Source of the DNA: Dysgonamonadaceae bacterium
GTDB lineage: Bacteria; Bacteroidota; Bacteroidia; Bacteroidales; Azobacteroidaceae
DNA: 19,609 nucleotides
Assembly: GCA_031260235.1 (NCBI GenBank)
Contig: JAIRKG010000033.1
Location: 1 to 19,609, forward strand
Reading direction: 5' to 3'
A program made the translations under genes and the position numbers. The notes beneath the pieces are model-generated. The model saw only the letters and a program-made list of their open reading frames with translations. It searched no databases and was not told where the DNA came from. Below are positions 7,249-16,500 of the stretch, in pieces; the stretch's first letter is position 1; each line of letters opens with the position of its first letter.

Positions 7249-7256
7249 TACCTTTG
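7249..7256 (+). promoter_or_regulatory. Candidate -7 promoter box of the DUF1460 gene
   Basis: TACCTTTG fits TAnnTTTG. Transcription starting near 7263 would give a leader of about 105 bases before the ATG at 7369. That leader contains two short hairpin-capable stretches (GGGAAGCCC near 7300, and AAGAC..GTCTT near 7320) and no credible small gene. Confidence 0.5.
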
Positions 7257-7368
7257 CGAAAAAAATGCCAAAATGGCTTACATATTTTGAATTTGGGAAG
7301 CCCTAAAATGAATTAAGAAGACTTTTGCGTCTTAGCATACAATCATTAGCTTATAAAATTATAAACAG

Positions 7369-8241
7369 ATGAAATCAACAAAATTCACTTTATTATTAAC
7401 AGTTTCCCTGTTATTTTCAGAAAACCTCACAGCTCAAGCAAGCTTCGATTGGAATCAGGATTTGAAAATTCTTCAGAAATACTTACAATCAACGCCGCAA
7501 AAAACGGTGAACAGCAATGTGGTGAACACTGCTCTCTTTTTTTTGAATACTCCTTATGCCGACCATACTTTGGAAACGTTTGATGCGGAAGATTTAACAA
7601 TCAATTTCCGTGAGTTGGATTGCCTGACTTTTGTCGAAAACTGCCTTGCTTTGTCCCGGATGCTCCGCTATATGAATTCCGATACAGATCACTTTGAACG
7701 GGAATTGAGATTGATTCGCTATCGGAACGGCATTGTAAACGGCTATACTTCCCGATTGCATTATGCTTCCGATTGGATTTTCGATAATATAAAAAAAGGC
7801 GTTTTAGAAGATATAACTCATGCTTTGGGTGGAAAAAATTTTAAGCCGAATGTGTTTTTTATGTCAGAAAACTATCAGGAATATAAACAGTTAAAGGATA
7901 ATCCGGAGATGGTGGAGGAAATCAAAGCGATAGAACAGGAAATCAGAGGGCGCGGAAGTTATTACTTTATCCCAAAACAGGAAATCAACGCTCGTCAAAC
8001 GTTGATAAAAAACGGGAATATTATTTGTTTTACAACTTCTGTTGCCGGTCTGGATATTTCTCACATGGGGATTGCTTATCGGCATAAAGGACAATTGACT
8101 TTTATTCATGCCTCGTCCACAGCCAAAGAGGTAATCATCAATCCGAAATCTCTAACGGATTATTGCAACAAGATTAAAACCATTACTGGCATTATTGTAT
8201 TGCATCCTTCATCGTATAATCCGGATATGATTGACGAGTAA
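7369..8241 (+). CDS. DUF1460 family protein, NlpC/P60-like cell-wall amidase
   Basis: A 290-residue exported protein with an N-terminal signal peptide (MKSTKFTLLLTVSLLF..., probably cut near TAQA). The core matches DUF1460, which belongs to the papain-like NlpC/P60 fold: likely nucleophile Cys85 in RELDCLTFVENCLA, followed by LIRYRNG and TSRLHYASDW motifs, likely catalytic His232 in DISHMGIAY, and FIHASS at 246-251. Family members are described as N-acetylmuramoyl-L-alanine amidase-like proteins acting on peptidoglycan or its fragments; the bond cleaved here is inferred. It diverges from the Tricorn-like gene and ends five bases from the convergent pfkA stop, with no room for a separate terminator. 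Confidence 0.88.
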   Translation: MKSTKFTLLLTVSLLFSENLTAQASFDWNQDLKILQKYLQSTPQKTVNSNVVNTALFFLNTPYADHTLETFDAEDLTINFRELDCLTFVENCLALSRMLRYMNSDTDHFERELRLIRYRNGIVNGYTSRLHYASDWIFDNIKKGVLEDITHALGGKNFKPNVFFMSENYQEYKQLKDNPEMVEEIKAIEQEIRGRGSYYFIPKQEINARQTLIKNGNIICFTTSVAGLDISHMGIAYRHKGQLTFIHASSTAKEVIINPKSLTDYCNKIKTITGIIVLHPSSYNPDMIDE

Positions 8242-8246
8242 TCCGT

Positions 8247-9263
8247 TTATACACCGAAAGAAATGCCCATCCTTTCTCCATGCAAAATCAAGTCGTTGTC
8301 GTGAGTGACCATTTTTGTTTTTCCGGCAATATCTTTCAGCGGTAGTGAAGTGATTTGTCCATTGACAACGGAAACCATTCTGCCGAACATGCCTTTGGAT
8401 ATCAGTTCGGTAGCATGACCGCCCAGGCGGGTGGCTAAATTCCGGTCGTATGCCGAAGGACTTCCACCTCTTTGGACGTATCCTAAAACCGTTTCGCGCG
8501 TTTCGATTTTTGTCCCTTCAAAAATTTGCTTTGAAAGGCGGGAAGCAGGGCTTCCTGCAATTCCGTCCAGTTTCAAACCTTCTCCTATGGCTACAATTGA
8601 ATAGGCTTTGCCTTTTTTCGACCGTTTCAGAATGGTATCATTTACTTTGTTGACGTCGCAACCCAGTTCCGGCAAAAGGATAACGTCGGCGCCGCCGGCC
8701 ATTCCCGCATGAAGCGTGATCCAGCCTGCTTTATGTCCCATCAGTTCGATAACCATTACCCGATTGTGTGAGGAAGCCGTAGAATGCAGGCGGTCGATGG
8801 CTTCCGTTGCAATATGTACCGCCGAATCGAAGCCGAAAGTAATGTCTGTCCCAAAGACGTCATTGTCAATTGTTTTGGGTATTCCGATCACATTGAGCCC
8901 GAGTTGTGAAACTTGATAGGCGGTTTTTTGCGTACCGTTTCCTCCGATACAGACTAAGCAATCAAGTCCCAAACTTTTATAATTCTTAACGATTGTTTTG
9001 GGCTTTTCTTTGTCGTTGCTTTCCAATAATTGTTTGAAAGGTTTTTCACGGGAAGTGCCTAAAATTGTTCCGCCTAAATTTAATAGCCCTGATAATTTCT
9101 TATCTCCCAATTGTGTACAGTTTTTGGCGAGCAAGCCTTGAAAACCGTAACGAATTCCTATCACTTCCATTCCGAAGTGGTTAAGGGCTGTTTTACCAAC
9201 TCCCCTGATTGTCGCATTTATTCCCGGACAATCTCCCCCGGAAGATAAAATTCCTATTTTCAT
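8247..9263 (-). CDS. pfkA: 6-phosphofructokinase, group III type
   Basis: PFK phosphorylates fructose 6-phosphate to fructose 1,6-bisphosphate in glycolysis. The 338-residue product has the N-terminal GILSSGGDCPGINA (phosphate-binding GGD at 9-11), CIGGNGTQKTA around 105-115 and GIPKTIDND at 127-135 with catalytic Asp133. It also has the fructose-6-P binding MGHKAGW (175-181) and GEGLK. The phosphoryl-donor determinants are mixed: Gly110 (position 104 in E. coli) fits ATP, while Lys130 (position 124) is typical of PPi enzymes. This combination is known in the group III branch, where ATP use is usual, so ATP is the better guess. The first residue of the GGD motif's Asp is here Asn109. It lies 44 bp downstream of the DUF349 gene, with no promoter box in the gap, so the two are probably co-transcribed. 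Confidence 0.95.
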   Translation of the reverse strand: MKIGILSSGGDCPGINATIRGVGKTALNHFGMEVIGIRYGFQGLLAKNCTQLGDKKLSGLLNLGGTILGTSREKPFKQLLESNDKEKPKTIVKNYKSLGLDCLVCIGGNGTQKTAYQVSQLGLNVIGIPKTIDNDVFGTDITFGFDSAVHIATEAIDRLHSTASSHNRVMVIELMGHKAGWITLHAGMAGGADVILLPELGCDVNKVNDTILKRSKKGKAYSIVAIGEGLKLDGIAGSPASRLSKQIFEGTKIETRETVLGYVQRGGSPSAYDRNLATRLGGHATELISKGMFGRMVSVVNGQITSLPLKDIAGKTKMVTHDNDLILHGERMGISFGV

Positions 9264-9307
9264 AATGTGAATAAATTTGTACGCCGAGACGCTAAATTAT
9301 GAGTATT

Positions 9308-11320
9308 TTATTTTTCTAAATTTTCGTCAATCGCTTCTATTTTTTTGACGGTGAAGTTCAATTCTTCTTTCAACTTGTTTATTTTCAGGTTCAGATCTTT
9401 TATCAGATTGCTGCCGTTTTTCGAGGAAACTGAAAAAAAGCCTATGTTATTTTCGTAAGTTTGAATCTCACTTTTAAGTTTTTCATAGGCACGTATCAGT
9501 CTCTCGCGTTCGCCCCACAATCTATTTTTTGATTGTTCGTCGGAAGCAATATAACCCAAATCGGATATGAACGATTGCAAGCGCTTTTCTAATTTGTCGA
9601 TTTTCAAGCGATCGGCCTGTTTGTCTATCGCAGCGTCATATTCCTTATGCAGTTTTTCTTTTTCGTGGAGTGGAACCAAGCCGATATTGTTCCATTCGTA
9701 CATTAATTGATGGAATTGAAAAAGGGCTTCATCTTTCGGTAAATTAACGTCAAGTTCGTTTATTTTCCGGATAATTTCCTTTTTCCTGTTCAAGTTTTCA
9801 TCTTTTTCCAATTTTTGAGAAGAAAAAGAAAGGTCTTTCTGTTCAAAAAAGTAATTACAGGCGGCTCTAAAACGCTTCCACAGAACAGCGACGAATTTTT
9901 TTGAAACCGTACCTGTTGCGTTCCATTCTTTTTGCAAAGCGACCAATTTGATGGTAGTTTCTTTCCAGTCCTGACTGTCTTTCAGGGCTTCGGCCTGTTC
10001 GCAAATGGCTTCTTTCTTTTTCAGATTTACATTCATCGTTTCCTTAATTTCCTGGAAAAAGAATTTTTTATTCTGAAAGAATACATCGCATAATTTCCTG
10101 AACCGTTCATATACTTCTACTTCCGTACTGCTTTTTTTCGAGGCGTAACCGGTGGTTCTCCATCTTTTCTGAAGTTCGACAACCCGTTTGTTTTGTTGAT
10201 TCCATTCCTTGAAACTTGAAAGTTTGGAATAATCAATAGCCTCCATTTCTTCGCAAATCGCGATTTTTTCTTTTATGATTTTTTCTTCCGCCAGCCGCAA
10301 AGTATTGAAATACTCCTGATGTTTTTTATTAATTACGGAAGACGCCGTTTTGAATTTTTCTCTGATTTCTACCCGCAATTCCTTGGCAACAGGTCCTATT
10401 TCCCGCCATTCCCGATGAAATATCTGCAACTGATAGGAAGCGGAAATCACATTTTTTTCATTTGCTAATTTTTCCACCGATTCGATAAGTCCCTGTTTTA
10501 ATTCAAGGTTTTTCTTGAAATCATAATTTCGCATTTCATTGTTGATTTTCAGCAAGTCGTAGAATTGTTCACTGTAATACTGATAATCTTTATGTAATTT
10601 ATTTATAGCCGTTTGCGGAATTTCTTTGATTTCTTTCCATTGCTGTTGGAGTTTACGATATTCGACATAAATTTTAAAGAAATCGTTTTTACTTTCGATT
10701 AATTCTTTCAATCTTTCGATAATCACCTGTTTCCGAAGCAGATTTTCGTTCTGTATTTTTTCAGTTTTAGCCGCTATAACTGCTTTTTTCTTGCGGAAAA
10801 CAGCCAGTAACTCTTTTAATTTGTCTTCAAGGGCGTCGGTTGCAGGTTGAAAATTTTCCAAAATGCCGCCTTCGGCGATAAAAGCGCTCTGAGCTTTGTC
10901 TGTTTCGATTTTTTGCTGTTTATAAAAAGCCCGTTTCAAAGCTTCTACTTTGTTTTTAACGGCGCGGGAGATATCCTGTTGGACAGTTTCGGCGAGTAGA
11001 TCAATAATTTGCGTTTTATCTAAACCGGAGGGAATTTCTTCTTTTTCCCCGTGCAAAATTTCCGGCGAGAAGGAGGGGATTTCTTCGGACGCTTCGATTT
11101 CCGGCGCTTGTTCATCCGGATTTTCGATTCCCTGCGCGCTTTCGACGAGCGATTCCACATGGATTTCAACATCCGGTTCCGCAGGTGATTCTACATTAAC
11201 ACTTTCGTCGGAATTAACCTCAACAGACTGTTCAGCAATTTCTGCCGTAATTGCAGGAATTTTAATTTCTTCGGATACGTTTTCGTCTTCAAAAAGCTCC
11301 AAATCGGGAATTTTACTCAT
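9308..11320 (-). CDS. DUF349 repeat protein, five repeats, acidic N-terminus
   Basis: A 670-residue cytoplasmic protein without signal peptide or membrane segment. Residues 1-100 are strongly acidic and probably disordered. Five DUF349 helical repeats follow, each marked by a Trp in a (Q/R/K)xW(K/R/N)xxG-like motif: Trp228 (QQWKEIKEIP), Trp305 (REWREIGPV), Trp387 (KRWRTTGYAS), Trp466 (KEWNATGTVS) and Trp543 (YEWNNIGLVP), about 77-82 residues apart. Residues ~600-670 are a coiled coil (KINKLKEELNFTVKKIEAIDENLEK at the end). The biochemical role of DUF349 proteins is not settled, and none is claimed here. The ATG at 11320 has a TACCTTTG box about 42 bases upstream. It diverges from korA and is followed by pfkA. 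Confidence 0.9.
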   Translation of the reverse strand: MSKIPDLELFEDENVSEEIKIPAITAEIAEQSVEVNSDESVNVESPAEPDVEIHVESLVESAQGIENPDEQAPEIEASEEIPSFSPEILHGEKEEIPSGLDKTQIIDLLAETVQQDISRAVKNKVEALKRAFYKQQKIETDKAQSAFIAEGGILENFQPATDALEDKLKELLAVFRKKKAVIAAKTEKIQNENLLRKQVIIERLKELIESKNDFFKIYVEYRKLQQQWKEIKEIPQTAINKLHKDYQYYSEQFYDLLKINNEMRNYDFKKNLELKQGLIESVEKLANEKNVISASYQLQIFHREWREIGPVAKELRVEIREKFKTASSVINKKHQEYFNTLRLAEEKIIKEKIAICEEMEAIDYSKLSSFKEWNQQNKRVVELQKRWRTTGYASKKSSTEVEVYERFRKLCDVFFQNKKFFFQEIKETMNVNLKKKEAICEQAEALKDSQDWKETTIKLVALQKEWNATGTVSKKFVAVLWKRFRAACNYFFEQKDLSFSSQKLEKDENLNRKKEIIRKINELDVNLPKDEALFQFHQLMYEWNNIGLVPLHEKEKLHKEYDAAIDKQADRLKIDKLEKRLQSFISDLGYIASDEQSKNRLWGERERLIRAYEKLKSEIQTYENNIGFFSVSSKNGSNLIKDLNLKINKLKEELNFTVKKIEAIDENLEK

Positions 11321-11361
11321 AATATAAACTTTTATCTGGATTTATTACTGCAAATGCGCTT

Positions 11362-11369
11362 CAAAGGTA
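11362..11369 (-). promoter_or_regulatory. Candidate -7 promoter box of the DUF349-pfkA unit
   Basis: The minus strand reads TACCTTTG, a full match to TAnnTTTG and identical to the korA box on the other strand. Transcription would start near 11355, about 35 bases before the ATG at 11320. Confidence 0.55.
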
Positions 11370-11399
11370 TGGATTTTTTCTTAATATACGAAAATTGTA

Positions 11400-11407
11400 T
11401 ACCTTTG
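11400..11407 (+). promoter_or_regulatory. Candidate -7 promoter box of korA
   Basis: TACCTTTG fits TAnnTTTG. The start of transcription would be near 11414, giving a leader of about 97 bases before the ATG at 11511. No strong -33 box is seen. An AAAGGA stretch about 8-13 bases before the ATG may help ribosome binding. Confidence 0.5.
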
Positions 11408-11510
11408 CAGGCAAATTTATTAATTCATGTTACGCATAATCAAGCAAAATAGTTCCATTTGATGTACGTAATATAAAACGCTAAAAATATATTTACGAAA
11501 GGAAAATAAT

Positions 11511-13358
11511 ATGAAAGAAGGAATAAAAGTGAAAGAATTGGAAAGTGTTGTCATCCGGTTTTCGGGCGATTCGGGCGACGGAATGCAACTCGCAGGCACA
11601 CTTTTCTCTAACCTTTCTGCGGAATTGGGCAATGATATTATCACATTTCCCGATTATCCGGCCGAAATTCGCGCGCCACACGGAACGTTAAGCGGCGTTT
11701 CGGGATTTCAAATGCAAGTAGGCGCAAAAAAAGTTTATACGCCGGGTGATAAGGCGGATGTTTTGATTGCAATGAATCCGGCGGCGCTAAAAGTGAATGC
11801 ACAGTTCCTGAAACCGGATACGGTAACGATTATTGATACGGATTCTTTCCAACCCAAAGATTTGGAGAAAGCGCAGTTCAAAACAGACGATCCGTTTAAG
11901 GAATTGGGATTAAACTCTTTGCAAATAGTTGCGGCTCCTGTTACCCAACTTTGCAAGGAAAGTTTGGAAGGCATTGCCGACAACAAGCAGGCAATTCGCA
12001 GCCGGAATATTTTTGCTTTGGGACTGATTTGCTGGTTATTCAACAGACCGCTACACATTGTCGAAAAACTCTTGTCCGAAAAATTCAAGAAAAAACCCGA
12101 CATTTTGCAAGCCAACTTACTGGTCTTACAGGCAGGGTTCAACTATGGATACAATATCCACGCGAGCGTTTCAACCTACCGCATCGAAACAACTTCCTAC
12201 AGGAAAGGTTTCTATACCGACGTAAACGGAAACAAAGCTACGGCTTACGGTTTGATTGCCGCGTCCGAAAAATCCGGCTTGCCTCTGTTTTTAGGTTCTT
12301 ATCCGATTACTCCGGCAACGGATATTATGCAGGAACTGACCGCCCGCAAAGAATTAGGCGTTAAGGTAATGCAAACGGAAGACGAAATCGCGGGAATCTG
12401 CACGGCAATCGGCGCTTCTTTTGCAGGAAATTTGGCGGCGACAAGCACGTCCGGTCCCGGCTTAGCATTAAAAAGCGAAGCCATCGGATTGGCGGTAATG
12501 GCTGAAATTCCGTTGGTTGTGATCGACGTGCAGCGTGCCGGACCATCAACAGGGCTGCCGACCAAAAGCGAACAGACCGATTTGCTACAAGCCCTGTATG
12601 GAAGAAACGGCGAAAGCCCCGCCGTTGTCGTCGCCGCAAGTTCCCCGACCGACTGTTTCGATGCTGCTTTCATGGCTTCCAAGATTGCTTTGGAACATTT
12701 GACTCCCGTTATTTTGCTGACCGACGGCTATATTGCCAACGGCTCTTCGGCTTGGCGTATTCCCGATTTGGAAGAATATCCCGAAATCAAACCGCCTTGT
12801 GTTAATCCGGAACAGAAGGAAAGCTGGACGCCCTATTTGCGCAATCCCGAAAACAGTGTCCGTTATTGGGCGATACCCGGAACGGAAGGTTTTATGCACC
12901 GAATCGGCGGACTGGAAAAAGACAATAAGACCGGCGCAATCAGCACCGACCCCGATAATCACCAAACAATGGTAAGCCTGCGGCAATCGAAAATCGACAA
13001 GATAGCCGATTATATTCCATTGCAGGAAGTGTTGGGCGACGAAGACGCCGACACTCTGATAGTAGGCTGGGGCGGTACTTTCGGACATTTGCACGAAGCG
13101 ATGGAAAAAATACGCGAAACGGGCAGGAAAATAGCATTCGCGCATTTCCGTTTCATCAGTCCATTGCCGAAAAATACGAGCGAAGTTTTGAAGAGATATA
13201 AAAAGGTGATTGTTATTGAACAAAATCAGGGACAATTTGCCGGTTACCTCCGGTCGAAAATCGACGGGTTTAATCCCTGTCAGTTCAATCGCGTTAAAGG
13301 GCAACCGTTTGTTGTTGCTCGATTAGTGGAAGAAATAAGGAATATTACCCGCATATAG
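11511..13358 (+). CDS. korA: 2-oxoacid:ferredoxin oxidoreductase, fused gamma-alpha subunit (KorA type)
   Basis: This 615-residue subunit belongs to the enzymes that oxidise 2-oxoacids, probably 2-oxoglutarate, to acyl-CoA and CO2 with ferredoxin as electron acceptor. The N-terminal gamma domain (about 10-190) carries FSGDSGDGMQLAG and FPDYPAEIRAP. The alpha domain follows, with LGSYPITPATDIM (about 260-272), the conserved TEDEIAG, TSTSGPGLALKSEAIG and AGPSTGLPTKSEQTDLLQA (about 342-360). The C-terminal part has VGWGGTFGHLHEA and VIEQNQGQFAGYLRSKI, typical of the transketolase C-terminal-like domain. The active enzyme needs a TPP- and Fe-S-binding beta subunit (KorB), normally encoded directly downstream. 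It is absent here: a repeat array and unrelated exported genes follow. Substrate choice cannot be fixed from alpha alone. Confidence 0.93.
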   Translation: MKEGIKVKELESVVIRFSGDSGDGMQLAGTLFSNLSAELGNDIITFPDYPAEIRAPHGTLSGVSGFQMQVGAKKVYTPGDKADVLIAMNPAALKVNAQFLKPDTVTIIDTDSFQPKDLEKAQFKTDDPFKELGLNSLQIVAAPVTQLCKESLEGIADNKQAIRSRNIFALGLICWLFNRPLHIVEKLLSEKFKKKPDILQANLLVLQAGFNYGYNIHASVSTYRIETTSYRKGFYTDVNGNKATAYGLIAASEKSGLPLFLGSYPITPATDIMQELTARKELGVKVMQTEDEIAGICTAIGASFAGNLAATSTSGPGLALKSEAIGLAVMAEIPLVVIDVQRAGPSTGLPTKSEQTDLLQALYGRNGESPAVVVAASSPTDCFDAAFMASKIALEHLTPVILLTDGYIANGSSAWRIPDLEEYPEIKPPCVNPEQKESWTPYLRNPENSVRYWAIPGTEGFMHRIGGLEKDNKTGAISTDPDNHQTMVSLRQSKIDKIADYIPLQEVLGDEDADTLIVGWGGTFGHLHEAMEKIRETGRKIAFAHFRFISPLPKNTSEVLKRYKKVIVIEQNQGQFAGYLRSKIDGFNPCQFNRVKGQPFVVARLVEEIRNITRI

Positions 13359-13372
13359 ACGGCAATAATTGA

Positions 13373-13540
13373 AAAGTATTGTGCAGTCTTTGAGAAGTAC
13401 TTCCCGGTCTTTAAGAAGTATTTCCCAGCCTTTAAGAAGTATTTCCCGGTCTTTGAGAAGTACTTCCCAGTCTTTAAGAAGTACTTCCCAGTCTTTGAAA
13501 AGTACTTTGCAGTCTTTGAAAAGTACTTCGCAGCCTTTAA
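13373..13540. repeat. Array of eight 21-bp tandem repeats, each with a GAAGTAYTTC palindrome
   Basis: Eight contiguous units of exactly 21 bp start at 13373, 13394, 13415, 13436, 13457, 13478, 13499 and 13520. The consensus is GAAGTACTTCCCAGTCTTTRA. The inner units carry the palindrome GAAGTACTTC or its one-base variant GAAGTATTTC. The outer units (1, 7, 8) are more diverged (AAAGTATTG, AAAGTACTTTG, AAAGTACTTCG). The array begins 14 bases after the korA stop and ends 15 bases before the next ATG. Frames stay open on both strands (GKYFSKT-like repeats on minus, SLRSTSQ-like on plus) only because the unit length is a multiple of three. There are no unique spacers, so it is not a CRISPR. Confidence 0.93.
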
Positions 13541-13555
13541 TTTTATATAAGTATA

Positions 13556-16500
13556 ATGAGAATTTATCTTAAATATGGAGTAACCAAACACGGAACTAAA
13601 GAATTCCATAATATACCATTTCCTTTATCTGTACTATGGGAGAATAAAAAAGCGTTCTTAATTTATCTGTTTTTCTTTTATTGGGGGACAGGTCTATTTT
13701 CCCAATCCTTACCAAAAACAGACAAGGCGCTGGAAGACTTTGCCATTATAGAGTCTCAAAACCGTTTCATTGATAATCTGAGTATTGGGACAGGGGAACA
13801 GGCCGGCAAAGCTTATAATCTGCCTGTCGGAATAAAAAAGATCATAGGGAATATCCCCTTTACCCTTGCGATCACCAATGTACGTTTCGGTAATCAATAC
13901 GGAGAATTAACACTTCTGATGAAGATGCGTATTCCCCAGGGAGGCAATACCAAGGATAAAGAATTGCTATTCGGAGCTACAGATATTAAAATAACCAATA
14001 CCGGTGATTTAGCTGGAGATATTAAATTATCCTTGTTAAATAATATTCCCCTTTCTTTGGGTAATCTGGGAGATGTCGTTTTCAAAGGCAGCCTGAACGA
14101 CAGTACGGGAAGATCCGAATCCAATACCTGTGTATCTCTTGACTGTAATGGCAATTTCAAAGAATTGTCTATAGATGCCGATATCGTGTTGAACCCGAAT
14201 ACATTTGTGTTGGCGTCAGATAACAGTAAGCCTGTAACCGGCAGTTTCCAGACCGTTATCCATGACTGGAACGACCTAATCGCAGCTATTTCACTTCCTG
14301 CTTTCGAGATAAAAGGAGCGGAAGGGTTTGAATTCAGCTTGACAAATGCGACATTGGATTTGAGCGATCTGAAAAATCCCGTATCATTTACCTCCGATCC
14401 ACAATACTTCAGGGATTACTTTACCTTACCTGATCCGGACTTATGGCGGGGGCTGTATATAGACCGTTTTATCTTAACGCTTCCCGAACAGTTTAGGAAT
14501 AAAAACAGTGGCGACAGGATTCACTTGGAAGCCTCATGCCTGCTTATTGACGAAAACGGAATCACGGGCAATATAGCAGGTAAAAATATATTATCGCTGG
14601 AAACCGGAGATGCTTCGGGGTGGGGATTCTCGGTAGACGATTTTCGGTTATCACTGTTAGCGAATAATATCAGAGGTTTTGGTTTCGGCGGACAGATCAA
14701 TATCCCAATCTCGGAGAAAAGCCAGCCACGCCCTTATGAAGCATACGTATCCAATAATGAATACCTGTTCAAGGTCAACTTGGGTGAAAATCTCTCATTT
14801 GATATATTCGGAGAAGCTAAAATGTACCTTGATTCGACTTCCTACCTGTTGATGCAGGTGAAGGACAAGCGTTTTTGCCCGAAGCTCGTTTTGAACGGAT
14901 CGATGGGTATCGACAGGGACGGTCTTCAGATGGAACAGGTTATTTTCAAAAAGTTGGCATTCGCGACAGAATCACCCTGTTTTTCGGTAGAATCGGTCGA
15001 ATACGGAGGGAAAGTCAAACTGAATAACTTTCCTGTTACCGTCAGCGACGTGCGCTTTAAAATGACTAACGACATAGCTACGCTTGGATTCGACATAAAA
15101 GTCAACCTGATGCAGGAAAAAATCGCGGCAGGAGGACGCATGGAACTTGCCTCGCTCTATAAGGATGGTTTCTGGAAATTCCAGGGACTCAATATCGGAG
15201 CAATCAAACTTGAAAACACACAATTGGCAGGCTTTAGCCTCGATGGAGAGATACGGATAGAAAAAGATCACCCCATATACGGAAATTATTTCGGAGGATA
15301 TATACAGGCAACTTTCGACGCTTTATCATCAGGCCTGAAAGTCGAGGTTGCTTCCGTCTTCGGCAATAAGGATTTCCGCTACTGGTATGTGGAAGGGCAG
15401 GCAGAATTCAAGGGAACAGGTGTCCCTGTAGGCCCTGTATTCCTGAACGGATTTACCGGAGGCGCTTACTACAAGATGTCGCCTGCCGGAGAAAGCAAAT
15501 TCCAGGCATACGCTCCGGACGATAAAGTCTCCTTAGGACTTAAAGCCGGAGTTTCATATCATATCGAGAGCAAGCAGGCTCTAAATGGAGATGCTCTTTT
15601 CGAAATGATTTTTTTATCCTCAGGCGGCATAAAGAATATCCGCTTTTACGGCAGCGCACAGTTTATGTCGCCGCTTGATGTGAGCGGCAAATTAGGCGAG
15701 CTCGGCGACATGTATAAGAAAGCCCAGGCAAAAGTTGAAAATATCAGCAACAGCTTAACGGACAAACTGCCGGGCAATATGTCCGGCTCGGATATAACTA
15801 AAACGATATTACCCGACCTTAAACTGTCAGGGGCAATCAATGCCTACATGGCCATGGACTATGATTTTCCTTCGAAGACCTTCGATGCCGATTTCAAGGT
15901 TATGGTCCATGCGCCGGGCGGTATATTACGCGGGACAGGTAATAATAATGAAGCCGGATGGGCTAAGCTCTACTGTTCCCCGCAAAGTTGGTATGTGCAT
16001 GTAGGTGCGCCAAACAATCCTGTCGGGTTAAAACTTGGACTGGGTCCGTTATTTTTAAGTACGCAATCCTACTTTATGCTGGGTGATAAGCTGGAGAATC
16101 CGACTGTTCCTAAAGAAGTTATTGATATGCTGGGAATCACTCCCCAGCAAGCGGATTATATGAAAAGCCCCGACATGACGGCGGCCGGCAAGGGTGTGGC
16201 TTTCGGCTCACGTTTCTCGTTCGATACGGGCGACCTAACCTTCCTTATTCTTTATGCGCGGTTTATGGCAGGAGCAGGTTTTGATGTTATGCTCCGAGAT
16301 ATGAGTAATTATGCCTGTGACGGGAGTAGTACACCTGTCGGATTGGATGGCTGGTATGCCAACGGACAGTGTTATACATACCTGCAAGGGGAACTCGGCG
16401 TGAAAATAAAACTCCTGTTTATCAAAAAGAATGTTACGGTTATTAACGGTTCAACGGCCGCCCTGTTGCAGGCAAGACTTCCGAACCCTACCTGGATAGG

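Noticed and set aside
12585..13304. 239-codon minus frame inside korA
   Set aside because: It is antisense to a strongly conserved gene and has no recognisable motif; a shadow frame.
13373..13540. Possible CRISPR array
   Set aside because: Units are directly adjacent with no unique spacers, are too short, and no cas gene is present.
13280..13609. Minus-strand frame giving repeated GKYFSKT heptapeptides, and a plus-strand SLRSTSQ version
   Set aside because: Both are open only because the 21-bp unit is divisible by three. The minus frame also runs into korA antisense, and neither has a signal or a start with support.
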